This document shows, one piece after another, positions 42,302-50,196 of a stretch of 64,000 nucleotides of DNA (positions within the stretch are counted from its first letter, which is position 1; the number at the start of each line of letters is the position of its first letter). The stretch is taken from assembly GCA_021295155.1 (NCBI GenBank), contig JAJTJC010000035.1, positions 868,001 through 932,000 of the forward strand, written 5' to 3'. Both the position numbers and the translations under genes were made by a program. This stretch comes from Flavobacteriaceae bacterium D16 (GTDB lineage Bacteria > Bacteroidota > Bacteroidia > Flavobacteriales > Flavobacteriaceae). The notes beneath the pieces were generated by a model. That model worked only from the letters and a program-made list of their open reading frames with translations, made no database searches and was not told the origin of the DNA.

Positions 42302-44053
42302 ATGAAGCGGCTAGCAAAATATTGTTGGTTCTTACTGCTGACATTTGTTTTTCAGCAGCTATCATTTAGCCAGCAATGCCCTGTCCCGGTTTTTCCGCTT
42401 GATGGGCAAACCGTTCCGGTTGACGTTACAATAAGCTGGACTTCTGTTACTGGAGTATCAGCCTATCAACTCCGCATCGGCACTACGCCCGGTGGTTCAG
42501 AAATAACACCTTTGACCTCTACCGGTTTGGATACCTTTTACACCTATCCACCAGGCCTTCCCGAGAATACAGAAATATTTGTTAGCGTTTTTGTGTTCAA
42601 TGTTTCTCAGGGAAATACACTGTGTTATTCCTATAGTTTTTTCACGGATAGTTTTACAAGTCCTCCTCCTTGTAACCAGATGACATTCCCTGCGAACGGA
42701 AGTCAGGATGTTTCCATTCAGACCGTAATCGGCTGGAGTTACAGCATAACCGCCACAAGCTATCGTATTTCATTGGGCACTGTACCAGGAGGAACAGACC
42801 TTGTGGACAATGCAGTAGTTAATGGAGAGCTCGTCTACAATCCGGTTACCGACCTGCCACCAGACACCGAAATCTTTGTTTCCATTATTCCAGAAAACAG
42901 GCTGGGACCAGCAAGCAGTTGTCCAACCTTTAGCTTTACGACAGGTCCCCTGGCTACGATCCCTAACTGTTCCTTAATCATCTATCCGGCAAACCTTGAA
43001 TTTAATGTGCCTATCTCGCCTCGGATCCGATGGAGCAGCGTTGCTAATGCCGATGGATATTTTGTTTCGATAGGGACCTCCCCTACACAAAATGACATTC
43101 TAAATAACGCTGATTTTCGTGGATTGACAGAAACCGATGTAATTAATTTTGAACCCAATCGCCAGTATTTCATTACCATTATTCCTTATAATTCGGCAGG
43201 GTCAGCACAAAGCTGCACACAAACCAGCTTTTTTACGCTGTTGGGATGTGGGCCCTATTTTGACACTTCGGGAAACCTCGTTGACCTAAGCCCTCCCATA
43301 AATTTCCCGGAGAGTATTGGCATTTGTGATAACGGGGATACCAACATTAGCGCCATAGCAAATGGGGACAATCTGGCAGATGGATACCGTTGGTTTTTTA
43401 TACCTCCTGCAGGCCGGGAAATACTCATGGCAGAAGGGCCTGAATTTGAAGTACCGGAAGATGGTGAATACCGCCTGGAAATATATAATATGGTCTCCGG
43501 ACCTTCAGGAACCTTTGAATGTTCCAATACTCAGGAATTTGCAGTCACCAGATCGGGACAGGCAGTCGTTGAAAGCACCGATGTACAACTTGGTGTTGGT
43601 GTAATTGATATTGTGGTCAATGTTAGTGGTATAGGGGATTATGAGTTTTCCCTGGACAATCCTGATGGTCCCTACCAAAACCAAAATCGATTTAATGCAT
43701 TACCTATCGGGGAATATCGAATCTTTATTCGGGATCGCAATGGATGTGGCATCACCGACGTACTGATACAACCGGATCTTACTCTGGAAGGCTTTCCCAA
43801 GTTTTTCACACCTAATGGTGATGGAATTAATGACTTCTGGCAGTTTATACCCCCTATTACAGGAGGTGAGACCATGCTGGAGACTATCCTTATTTTTGAT
43901 CGTTATGGCACCTTACTGGCCCAAATTGATCCCAATTCTTCTGGTTGGAATGGAGAATATCAGGGCAGTCCCTTACCTGCTTCAGATTATTGGTTCCTAG
44001 CCACTACCCGGGACCAGGAACAACTTAAGGGCCACTTTTCACTAAAACGTTAG
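42302..44053 (+). CDS. T9SS type B sorting-domain protein with three Fn3-like repeats
   Basis: A 583-residue secreted protein. The signal peptide ends near SFSQQ. Three tandem fibronectin III-like repeats of ~95 residues follow (~residues 25-310), each with a CP/CN start, WxS in the second strand, an IGTxPGG-type turn and a PxxTEIFVSI-type strand. An Ig-like segment, a SprB-like repeat and a type B sorting domain (from ~43790: FPKFFTPNGDGINDFW, IFDRYGTLL) end the protein. It is in an operon with the preceding T9SS protein and shares its last ~180 residues in type. A surface adhesin is the simplest reading. Confidence 0.9.
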   Translation: MKRLAKYCWFLLLTFVFQQLSFSQQCPVPVFPLDGQTVPVDVTISWTSVTGVSAYQLRIGTTPGGSEITPLTSTGLDTFYTYPPGLPENTEIFVSVFVFNVSQGNTLCYSYSFFTDSFTSPPPCNQMTFPANGSQDVSIQTVIGWSYSITATSYRISLGTVPGGTDLVDNAVVNGELVYNPVTDLPPDTEIFVSIIPENRLGPASSCPTFSFTTGPLATIPNCSLIIYPANLEFNVPISPRIRWSSVANADGYFVSIGTSPTQNDILNNADFRGLTETDVINFEPNRQYFITIIPYNSAGSAQSCTQTSFFTLLGCGPYFDTSGNLVDLSPPINFPESIGICDNGDTNISAIANGDNLADGYRWFFIPPAGREILMAEGPEFEVPEDGEYRLEIYNMVSGPSGTFECSNTQEFAVTRSGQAVVESTDVQLGVGVIDIVVNVSGIGDYEFSLDNPDGPYQNQNRFNALPIGEYRIFIRDRNGCGITDVLIQPDLTLEGFPKFFTPNGDGINDFWQFIPPITGGETMLETILIFDRYGTLLAQIDPNSSGWNGEYQGSPLPASDYWFLATTRDQEQLKGHFSLKR

Positions 44054-44091
44054 CTAAGTTATTCTTAACAAATCAACTGCAACTGCTTTCG

Positions 44092-44099
44092 TATTTTTG
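44092..44099 (+). promoter_or_regulatory. candidate -7 promoter element of uvrB
   Basis: TATTTTTG matches TAnnTTTG, 30 bp before the TTG start at 44130. The window from the T9SS stop to this element is only 38 bp. Confidence 0.45.
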
Positions 44100-44129
44100 C
44101 AGTATTAAAATTTCTAATCCCGTACTCTT

Positions 44130-46121
44130 TTGAACTTTAAAGTTGTTTCCGATTTTACCCCTACCGGGGACCAACCACAGGCCATTAAAGAACTGGCCGA
44201 AGGAATAGAGGCGAATGAACCTTATCAGACACTGCTAGGGGTCACGGGATCTGGGAAAACCTTTACGGTAGCCAATGTGATCGAAAAGGTGCAAAGGCCT
44301 ACCCTTGTGCTGGCTCATAACAAGACCCTGGCCGCACAGTTGTATTCTGAGTTCAAGCAGTTTTTCCCGGAGAACGCAGTGGAGTATTTCGTATCCTACT
44401 ACGATTATTATCAACCCGAAGCCTATATCCCTACTAGTGGTTTGTATATTGAAAAAGACCTTTCTATAAACGAGGATATCGAAAAGCTTCGGTTGAGTAC
44501 TACCTCCAGCCTGCTGTCGGGAAGAAGGGATGTCCTTGTAGTCGCATCGGTTTCATGTCTTTACGGAATTGGCAACCCGGTAGAATTTCAGAAGAATGTA
44601 ATACGAATCAAACGCGACCAGGTAATTTCCAGGACCAAATTCCTTCATGAACTTGTGCAGGGATTATATTCCAGGACCACAGCAGATTTCCGCAATGGAA
44701 ATTTCAGGGTGAAAGGAGATGTGGTTGACGTATTCCCCAGTTATGCCGATTATGCTTTCCGAATTCACTTTTTCGGTGATGAAGTAGAAGAAATAGAAGC
44801 CTTTGATCCCTACAAGAATGATAAACTGGAGGTGTTTGACCAAATTACCATTTACCCGGCAAACATGTTTGTAACCTCCCAGGATGTCTTACAGAATGCC
44901 ATTCACCAGATCCAGGATGACCTGGTACATCAGATAGATTACTTTAAGGAGATTGCGAAACACCTGGAAGCGAAGCGATTGGAAGAGCGAACCAACTTTG
45001 ACCTGGAAATGATCCGGGAGCTCGGATACTGTTCCGGTATCGAAAACTATTCACGCTATCTGGATGGTCGTGAACCCGGTACCAGGCCATTCTGTTTGCT
45101 AGATTACTTCCCTGACGATTACCTTATGGTTGTTGATGAAAGTCATGTTACCATTCCTCAGGTACACGCCATGTACGGTGGGGATCGCTCTCGTAAGGAA
45201 AACCTGGTAGAATATGGATTCCGCCTGCCAGCTGCCCTGGATAACCGCCCCTTAAAATTTGAGGAGTTTGAAGCCTTGCAAAATCAGGTTATTTATGTTA
45301 GTGCAACACCTGCCGACTATGAACTACAGCACAGTCAGGGTGTTTATGTAGAACAGGTTATCCGTCCAACCGGACTATTAGATCCGGAAATAGACGTACG
45401 GCCCAGTGAAAACCAGATAGATGACCTGATTGAGGAAATCCAAAAGCGAGTGGAATTGGACGAGCGTACCCTGGTAACTACACTAACCAAAAGGATGGCA
45501 GAAGAACTGGCCAAATACCTTACACGAATCCAGGTACGTTGTCGGTATATCCACAGCGATGTCGACACCTTGGAACGTGTTGAGATCATGCAAGACTTGA
45601 GAAAAGGGATTTTTGATGTCCTCATAGGGGTAAATTTACTACGAGAAGGACTGGATCTTCCTGAAGTATCTCTGGTGGCAATACTTGATGCCGACAAAGA
45701 AGGCTTTTTGAGAAGCAACCGGTCTTTGACGCAAACTGTGGGCAGGGCTGCCCGCCATTTGAATGGAAAAGCAATCATGTACGCTGATAAAATTACGGTC
45801 AGCATGCAAAAAACAATAGATGAGACCAACTACAGACGTGAAAAACAGCTGGCTTACAATACGGAAAACAATATTATTCCCAAGGCATTGAATAAAAGTC
45901 TGGATAACGCTCTGGCTAAAAATTCGGTATCAACCTACCATTATGAAAAGGAAGCAATGAAGGCGGCAGAACCTGATCTGGCTTACCTTACACCTGAGCA
46001 AAAGGAAAAATTAATCCGCAATAAAAGGAAGGAAATGGAAAGGGCGGCCAAAGAACTGGATTTTATGCTGGCAGCCAGGTTGAGAGATGAAATCAAAACC
46101 CTTCAGGAACAAGAAGGATAA
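44130..46121 (+). CDS. uvrB: excinuclease ABC subunit B
   Basis: Damage-recognition helicase-like subunit of nucleotide excision repair. Walker A is GVTGSGKTF, the beta-hairpin region is YYDYYQPEAYIPTSG, the DEAD-like box is DESH, and the helicase motifs VSATPADYE and QTVGRAARH follow. A C-terminal UVR motif (EKLIRNKRKEMERAAKELDF) binds UvrC. The start is the TTG at 44130, giving the usual NFKVVSDFTPTGDQPQAI opening; there is no ATG at that site. The 663-residue length is typical. Confidence 0.96.
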   Translation: MNFKVVSDFTPTGDQPQAIKELAEGIEANEPYQTLLGVTGSGKTFTVANVIEKVQRPTLVLAHNKTLAAQLYSEFKQFFPENAVEYFVSYYDYYQPEAYIPTSGLYIEKDLSINEDIEKLRLSTTSSLLSGRRDVLVVASVSCLYGIGNPVEFQKNVIRIKRDQVISRTKFLHELVQGLYSRTTADFRNGNFRVKGDVVDVFPSYADYAFRIHFFGDEVEEIEAFDPYKNDKLEVFDQITIYPANMFVTSQDVLQNAIHQIQDDLVHQIDYFKEIAKHLEAKRLEERTNFDLEMIRELGYCSGIENYSRYLDGREPGTRPFCLLDYFPDDYLMVVDESHVTIPQVHAMYGGDRSRKENLVEYGFRLPAALDNRPLKFEEFEALQNQVIYVSATPADYELQHSQGVYVEQVIRPTGLLDPEIDVRPSENQIDDLIEEIQKRVELDERTLVTTLTKRMAEELAKYLTRIQVRCRYIHSDVDTLERVEIMQDLRKGIFDVLIGVNLLREGLDLPEVSLVAILDADKEGFLRSNRSLTQTVGRAARHLNGKAIMYADKITVSMQKTIDETNYRREKQLAYNTENNIIPKALNKSLDNALAKNSVSTYHYEKEAMKAAEPDLAYLTPEQKEKLIRNKRKEMERAAKELDFMLAARLRDEIKTLQEQEG

Positions 46122-46148
46122 AAAAAAGCACCCCGTAATACGAGGCGC
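46120..46148 (-). terminator. rho-independent terminator for leftward transcription
   Basis: On the minus strand arms 46128-46136 and 46140-46148 form a 9-bp stem with two G-U pairs and a 3-nt loop, followed by a run of eight U. On the plus strand the same arms have two mismatches. It would end the small heat-shock transcript and lies against the uvrB stop. Confidence 0.65.
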
Positions 46149-46225
46149 TTTCCCTAACTAACCAACTAAACAAACCAACCATTATGAAGGCCCGTTAGGC
46201 GGGCACTACATAACCTCATTATGCT

Positions 46226-46654
46226 TTACTTCCCTATTTCAATAAGTCTCTTGGGTTTGGGAAGGGCTTCTTCCTTTTTAGGAAACTTAAATTTTAATAT
46301 CCCATCCGTATATGAAGCTTCAATTTTATCCTCAGCAACCGTTTCGGGTAAAGTGAAGGAACGCGTAAAGGAACTGTAAGAGAACTCCTTTCTCGTGTAA
46401 TTTTCCTCCATCATTTCATTTTCTGATTTGGATTCCATTGAGATGGTCATCACATGATCATCCAGTTCTACATTGAAGTCTTCCTTTTTCTTTCCCGGAA
46501 TGGCTAATTCCAGTTCAAAGCTATCTTCATTTTCCTTGATATTAACTGCCGGATATGATCTGTTGTGATTTTCCATACCTCCAAACCAATCAGGTTTGAA
46601 AAATTCATCAAATACCGAAGGGAACAATACGTTTTGTCTTTTTACTATACTCAT
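46226..46654 (-). CDS. Hsp20/alpha-crystallin small heat-shock protein
   Basis: A 142-residue ATP-independent chaperone. The alpha-crystallin domain (~residues 35-130) shows FELELAIPGKKKEDFNVEL, DHVMTISM and SFTLPETVAEDKIEASYTDG, ending with the family Leu-Pro-Lys-type tail (LPKPKRLIEIG). I chose the ATG at 46654 (MSIVKRQNVLFPS) over 46687, since the extra 11 residues do not fit. The region 46150-46225 holds the terminator edge, an ACC/AAC-rich stretch and a short hairpin, with no gene. Confidence 0.93.
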   Translation of the reverse strand: MSIVKRQNVLFPSVFDEFFKPDWFGGMENHNRSYPAVNIKENEDSFELELAIPGKKKEDFNVELDDHVMTISMESKSENEMMEENYTRKEFSYSSFTRSFTLPETVAEDKIEASYTDGILKFKFPKKEEALPKPKRLIEIGK

Positions 46655-46795
46655 GATTATTCGTTTTTGGTTAAACATTGTAATCATTCTAGTATAGGCA
46701 AAGGGTATACCAACAGGTTAAAACTGCCTTTTTGTCTGTTTTTAGAGTAAGAAGTGTGTCAATGTGTCTGTAAGAAGCGAATTAGTGGACTCTGA

Positions 46796-47197
46796 TCAGT
46801 TGTTATGCGCCTTAAAAATTTTGAGTAGTACTTCCGGCGGCACGATCTTATCCGGGTATTGGTGCATGATCATGAGCACTTGCTGAATAGCACCAGGTGG
46901 GATCCCCATATGAAGCCCCAGATTGTATAATTTTTCCACTTCCCTTTCATCCAGTTCCTGGTCGACATTCATCAGTAGTACAAGGCGATGGAACTGCACA
47001 ATCCGCTCTCCTTGCGATCCATGTGACTCTTTCTTTACCGGCTGGTCAAAAAGCTTCAGAAAACGTTGTTCTTCTATGCCCAGATCTCCGGCTATACTGA
47101 GTAAAAACCCATATTCTGCAGGGGAAACAACATGATCTGCTTTGGCAAGTGCAATTAGTTCGGACATTAGGCCGAGTTTTTCCTTGAAGGTGTACAT
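46796..47197 (-). CDS. TerB-like helical protein
   Basis: A 133-residue cytosolic helical protein resembling the TerB family (tellurite-resistance-like): LIALAKADHVVSPAEYGFLLSIAGDLGIEE, where an acidic pair may bind metal, and VDQELDEREVEKLYNLGLHMGI in the second half repeats the pattern. Function unknown; the TerB fold is linked to membrane stress in other bacteria. It is monocistronic, with no other Ter genes nearby. Confidence 0.75.
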   Translation of the reverse strand: MYTFKEKLGLMSELIALAKADHVVSPAEYGFLLSIAGDLGIEEQRFLKLFDQPVKKESHGSQGERIVQFHRLVLLMNVDQELDEREVEKLYNLGLHMGIPPGAIQQVLMIMHQYPDKIVPPEVLLKIFKAHNN

Positions 47198-47292
47198 AGC
47201 ATTAGATTTATTCTGCAGATTCCAGATTAATAACTATTAATGCCATCGGTTTCGTATATTCAAGCCACTTTATTTAGTCAAATCCCCAGTGA

Positions 47293-47628
47293 ATGAACAA
47301 TAATGATGTTTTAAAAAAACTTCGCGTAGCTCTTATGTTGCGGGATGATGAGATTGTCGATATCCTTAAAGGGGTCGATTTCAATATCTCCAAGTCGGAA
47401 ATAGGTGCTTTTTGTCGACGTGAGGGACACCCGAAATACATGGAATGCGGGGATCAGGTATTGCGGAACTTCCTGAATGGACTGGTATTGCATTTACGGG
47501 GGACCAAGGAAAACCCAAAATATCCGGGAAATGTGCTTAAATCAGGGCCAACAGGACCATCCCCCAAGAAATCACCCCCCAAGAAAGGAAAGCCCTTCTA
47601 CCCAAAAAAAGACAAAAAAAAATCCTGA
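47293..47628 (+). CDS. DUF1456 family protein (YehS-like)
   Basis: A 111-residue protein. The DUF1456 domain covers residues 1-~75 with the repeated LRxALxLxDxEIxxIL pattern (LKKLRVALMLRDDEIVDIL; LRNFLNGLVLHLRG). The tail is Pro/Lys/Ser-rich (SPKKSPPKKGKPF), a disordered basic extension that could bind nucleic acid. A strong hairpin overlaps the stop codon and also serves the convergent gene. Confidence 0.85.
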   Translation: MNNNDVLKKLRVALMLRDDEIVDILKGVDFNISKSEIGAFCRREGHPKYMECGDQVLRNFLNGLVLHLRGTKENPKYPGNVLKSGPTGPSPKKSPPKKGKPFYPKKDKKKS

Positions 47629-47644
47629 ACAAAGGTTCAGGATT
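47614..47644. terminator. terminator between convergent genes
   Basis: A perfect 10-bp stem (47621-47630 with 47635-47644) with a 4-nt loop. On the minus strand it is followed by a run of U, so it mainly ends the transcript of the small secreted protein at 47662-47997. It overlaps the last codons of the DUF1456 gene. Confidence 0.85.
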
Positions 47645-47661
47645 AATTTGTCATTAGTTCA

Positions 47662-47997
47662 CTAAGCAGTGACACGAACAGGGACTTTATATAATTTCCC
47701 TGCATGTTGTGGTGCCAGATCTACTTTTTCGTAGTTCAGCCTGGATTTAATTACTTGCTCCAGGTTAGCATCACCTGTTTCCACTGAAATAACAACTATT
47801 TCATTTTCCTCATTAATAGTAATCATTACCATTGCCGTAAGATCTTCTTTTACCGATATGGTTTGATTCTCTAATAGCTTGGTAATCTTACTCGAAAGTT
47901 CCTTGGATACTTCTGAAACAGGTTCAGGTTCAGTGGCTGATAAGCTCGTGGATACTAAAAATACGGCTGACAGGAATACTAAACTAATTTTTCTCAT
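47662..47997 (-). CDS. small exported protein with TonB-C-like domain
   Basis: A 111-residue secreted protein: signal peptide at residues 1-21 (FLVSTSLSATEPEP), then a predicted helix and a short alpha/beta region (VMITINEENEIVVISVETGD, then KSRLNYEKV, KLYKVPVRV). The end resembles the C-terminal domain of TonB-type energy transducers, common as small exported proteins in flavobacteria. Function unknown. It is preceded by 274 bp without a gene, which hold an AT-rich promoter region and the sucC terminator. Confidence 0.7.
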   Translation of the reverse strand: MRKISLVFLSAVFLVSTSLSATEPEPVSEVSKELSSKITKLLENQTISVKEDLTAMVMITINEENEIVVISVETGDANLEQVIKSRLNYEKVDLAPQHAGKLYKVPVRVTA

Positions 47998-48214
47998 GAT
48001 GTTGTTTGTTTAATGATTGATGATTAATTGATGATTTGTTATAATTGACGAGCTAAAATTGCGAATGTTACAGATATTCAGGTATTTAACATAATTTTAA
48101 TCATTCTCAATTGAACTATACTACAAGATTTAAGAGAACAACATCGGCTATTTCCTTATGAATTAAAGGTTTAACCGAAGCCTAATATCCTGATCAGATC
48201 TGAAATGAAATGAT

Positions 48215-48244
48215 AAAAAAAGGCGATGTTTAGATAACATCGCC
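48215..48244 (-). terminator. rho-independent terminator after sucC
   Basis: A perfect 9-bp stem (GGCGATGTT at 48222-48230, AACATCGCC at 48236-48244) with a 5-nt loop. On the minus strand it is followed by a run of U (48215-48221). It lies 28 bp past the sucC stop. Confidence 0.88.
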
Positions 48245-48271
48245 CTTAGTTTCTTGAGTATTATTCGTTGA

Positions 48272-49465
48272 TTAAGAGAGCACTTCCTTTACTTTATCCG
48301 CTGCTTCCTTGAACTGCACTGCAGAATGGACAGCCAGACCGGAATTGTCAATAATTTCTTTTGCCAGTTCGGCGTTGGTTCCTTGTAGTCGTACTATAAT
48401 TGGAACCTGTATGGCATCACCCATATTCTTGTAGGCATCTACAATCCCCTGGGCTACGCGATCGCAGCGAACAATACCTCCGAAAATATTAACGAGTATT
48501 GCTTTCACATTGGGATCTTTCAGGATAATTCGAAAGGCTTCCTCAACCCTTTTGGCATCTGCTGTCCCCCCTACATCCAGAAAATTGGCAGGTTCGCCCC
48601 CAGCCATTTTAATCAAATCCATGGTAGCCATAGCTAATCCGGCACCATTTACCATACATCCCACATTTCCATCCAGGTCCACATAGTTAAGGCCTAATGC
48701 TGTGGCTTCAACCTCGATGGGACTTTCCTCTCTTATATCGCGCATCGCCGCATATTCTTTTCTGCGATACAGGGCGTTGTCATCAATAGTTACCTTGGCA
48801 TCAACCGCCAGGATCTTGTCGTCTGAAGTCTTTAAAACCGGGTTGATCTCAAACAGGTTGGAATCACTTTTCTCATAAGCCGTATATAGGGCAGTAACAA
48901 ACTTGACCATCTCCTTGTAAGCCCCTCCGCTCAATCCTAAATTAAAGGCAATCTTCCTGGCCTGAAAAGGCAGAAGTCCAACTGAAGGATCAATCTCTTC
49001 CGTAAAGATAAGGTGCGGGGTTTTTTCCGCAACCTCTTCAATATCCATTCCACCCTCGGTAGAATACATGATCATATTTTTTCCAATGGCACGGTTCAAT
49101 AAAACCGACATATAGAATTCACTGGTTTCACTCTCTCCGGGATAGTAAACATCTTCTGCTACAAGCACCTGATGCACCTTCTTCCCTTCAGCAGAGGTCT
49201 GAGGAGTTATCAGGTTCATCCCGATAATCTGATCGGCTATATCTTCCACGTGCTCAATGCCTTTGGCGAGTTTAACGCCACCACCTTTACCACGGCCTCC
49301 AGCATGTACCTGAGCCTTTACCACAAACCAGGAAGTCCCGGTCTCTTCAGTAAGTGCTTTGGCAACCTCTACCGCCTCTTGGGGCGTTTGTGCTACTTTA
49401 CCTCGTTGGATGCGAACTCCAAAACTTGCTAAAATTTCTTTTCCCTGGTATTCGTGAAGATTCAT
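48272..49465 (-). CDS. sucC: succinate-CoA ligase (ADP-forming) subunit beta
   Basis: TCA-cycle enzyme that makes ATP or GTP from succinyl-CoA. It is 397 residues, starting MNLHEYQGKEIL. The ATP-grasp N-terminal half carries VKAQVHAGGRGKGGGVK, and the C-terminal CoA-ligase half has FLDVGGTADAKRVEEAF and ILVNIFGGIVRCD. No sucD lies next to it, so the alpha subunit is elsewhere. A well-spaced TTG-N20-TAnnTTTG promoter precedes it. Confidence 0.97.
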   Translation of the reverse strand: MNLHEYQGKEILASFGVRIQRGKVAQTPQEAVEVAKALTEETGTSWFVVKAQVHAGGRGKGGGVKLAKGIEHVEDIADQIIGMNLITPQTSAEGKKVHQVLVAEDVYYPGESETSEFYMSVLLNRAIGKNMIMYSTEGGMDIEEVAEKTPHLIFTEEIDPSVGLLPFQARKIAFNLGLSGGAYKEMVKFVTALYTAYEKSDSNLFEINPVLKTSDDKILAVDAKVTIDDNALYRRKEYAAMRDIREESPIEVEATALGLNYVDLDGNVGCMVNGAGLAMATMDLIKMAGGEPANFLDVGGTADAKRVEEAFRIILKDPNVKAILVNIFGGIVRCDRVAQGIVDAYKNMGDAIQVPIIVRLQGTNAELAKEIIDNSGLAVHSAVQFKEAADKVKEVLS

Positions 49466-49485
49466 ATGCTGGAATTTATTGCTGG

Positions 49486-49516
49486 CAAAAATAGCAAACG
49501 CCTACCATTAGAACAA
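49486..49516 (-). promoter_or_regulatory. promoter of sucC
   Basis: On the minus strand TTG (49514-49516) is followed by a 20-bp spacer and TATTTTTG (49486-49493), matching the Bacteroidota consensus in sequence and spacing. The -7 element ends 20 nt before the ATG at 49465. Confidence 0.7.
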
Positions 49517-49586
49517 TTTATTGGGAACCAATATTTGAATATAGCAGATATGGAGATATAAGCGGCGAGTTCTGAGGATTTCCCAG

Positions 49587-50117
49587 CTAGCGAACACCAC
49601 TTCTTTGATAACTGTTTTGATCCATGAAATACCAGACTACATCGATACTGCCGGGTTCGTAAGGAGCTAATTTTTCAAATTGCATCCCCACTTTCTGCAT
49701 TACTCTGATGGATGCCCTGTTTTCTTCCATTGCCATGGCTATAATCCGCTTTAGCTGAAGAGCATCAAAACCATATTTTAAAATAGCCCGGGATGCCTCT
49801 GTGGCCAACCCTTTTCCCCAGAATCCAGGCAAAAACCGATACCCCAGATCCACTTCATTAAACTCGGGCAGGTATGACAATCCGGCCCAACCGACAAATT
49901 GCATACCCTCTTTGAGGATTGTCACCCACCTGCCATATCCATAATCCCGGTACTCCTTGGTTTTTTCTTCTATTTTTTCTTGAATTCTCTGGATAGTCAC
50001 AATCGTCGTTTCGCCTGTGTACTGCTGAACATGTAGATTAGAATGCAGGCGTAACATGTCTTCCGCATCGGAGGGTTGCATTTCTCTTAAAATCAAACGC
50101 TCTGTTTCCAGAATCAT
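49587..50117 (-). CDS. GNAT family N-acetyltransferase (RimJ/RimL type)
   Basis: A 176-residue acetyltransferase of the ribosomal-protein or small-amine type. TERLILREMQPSDAEDMLRL is the usual opening, with DLGYRFLPGFWGKGLATEAS carrying the acetyl-CoA pyrophosphate loop, followed by ENRASIRVMQKVG. Target unknown. It is the last gene of the accessory group, separated from the aminotransferase-like gene by an 80-bp gap containing a 14-bp tandem repeat. Confidence 0.88.
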   Translation of the reverse strand: MILETERLILREMQPSDAEDMLRLHSNLHVQQYTGETTIVTIQRIQEKIEEKTKEYRDYGYGRWVTILKEGMQFVGWAGLSYLPEFNEVDLGYRFLPGFWGKGLATEASRAILKYGFDALQLKRIIAMAMEENRASIRVMQKVGMQFEKLAPYEPGSIDVVWYFMDQNSYQRSGVR

Positions 50118-50146
50118 GGTTGGAGGGTTGGTGATTTTGGTTGTTC

Positions 50147-50188
50147 GTTGATGGTTGGTCGTTGATGGTTGGTCGTTGATGGTTGGTC
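50147..50188. repeat. 14-bp tandem repeat, three copies
   Basis: GTTGATGGTTGGTC occurs three times head to tail (50147-50160, 50161-50174, 50175-50188), with a degenerate partial unit after it and loosely similar GTTGG motifs before it. It fills most of the gap before the GNAT gene. Copy-number change by slippage could alter spacing or expression. Confidence 0.85.
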
Positions 50189-50196
50189 GTTAATAG

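Noticed and set aside
46181-46204. Tiny ORF (ATG and three codons) followed by a GC-rich hairpin between uvrB and the small heat-shock gene
   Set aside because: Too short to support as a leader peptide, not followed by a same-strand gene, and the hairpin lacks a T-run.
46796-47197. Tellurite resistance locus
   Set aside because: Only a single TerB-like protein is present, with no TerC, TerD or TerZ genes nearby.
47998-48271. Possible small RNA or tRNA in the gap upstream of the small exported protein
   Set aside because: AT-rich with one terminator belonging to sucC; no tRNA-like arms or promoter-terminator pair for a separate RNA.
50147-50194. Short direct repeats as a CRISPR array
   Set aside because: Units are 14 bp and contiguous with no spacers, and no cas gene is present.
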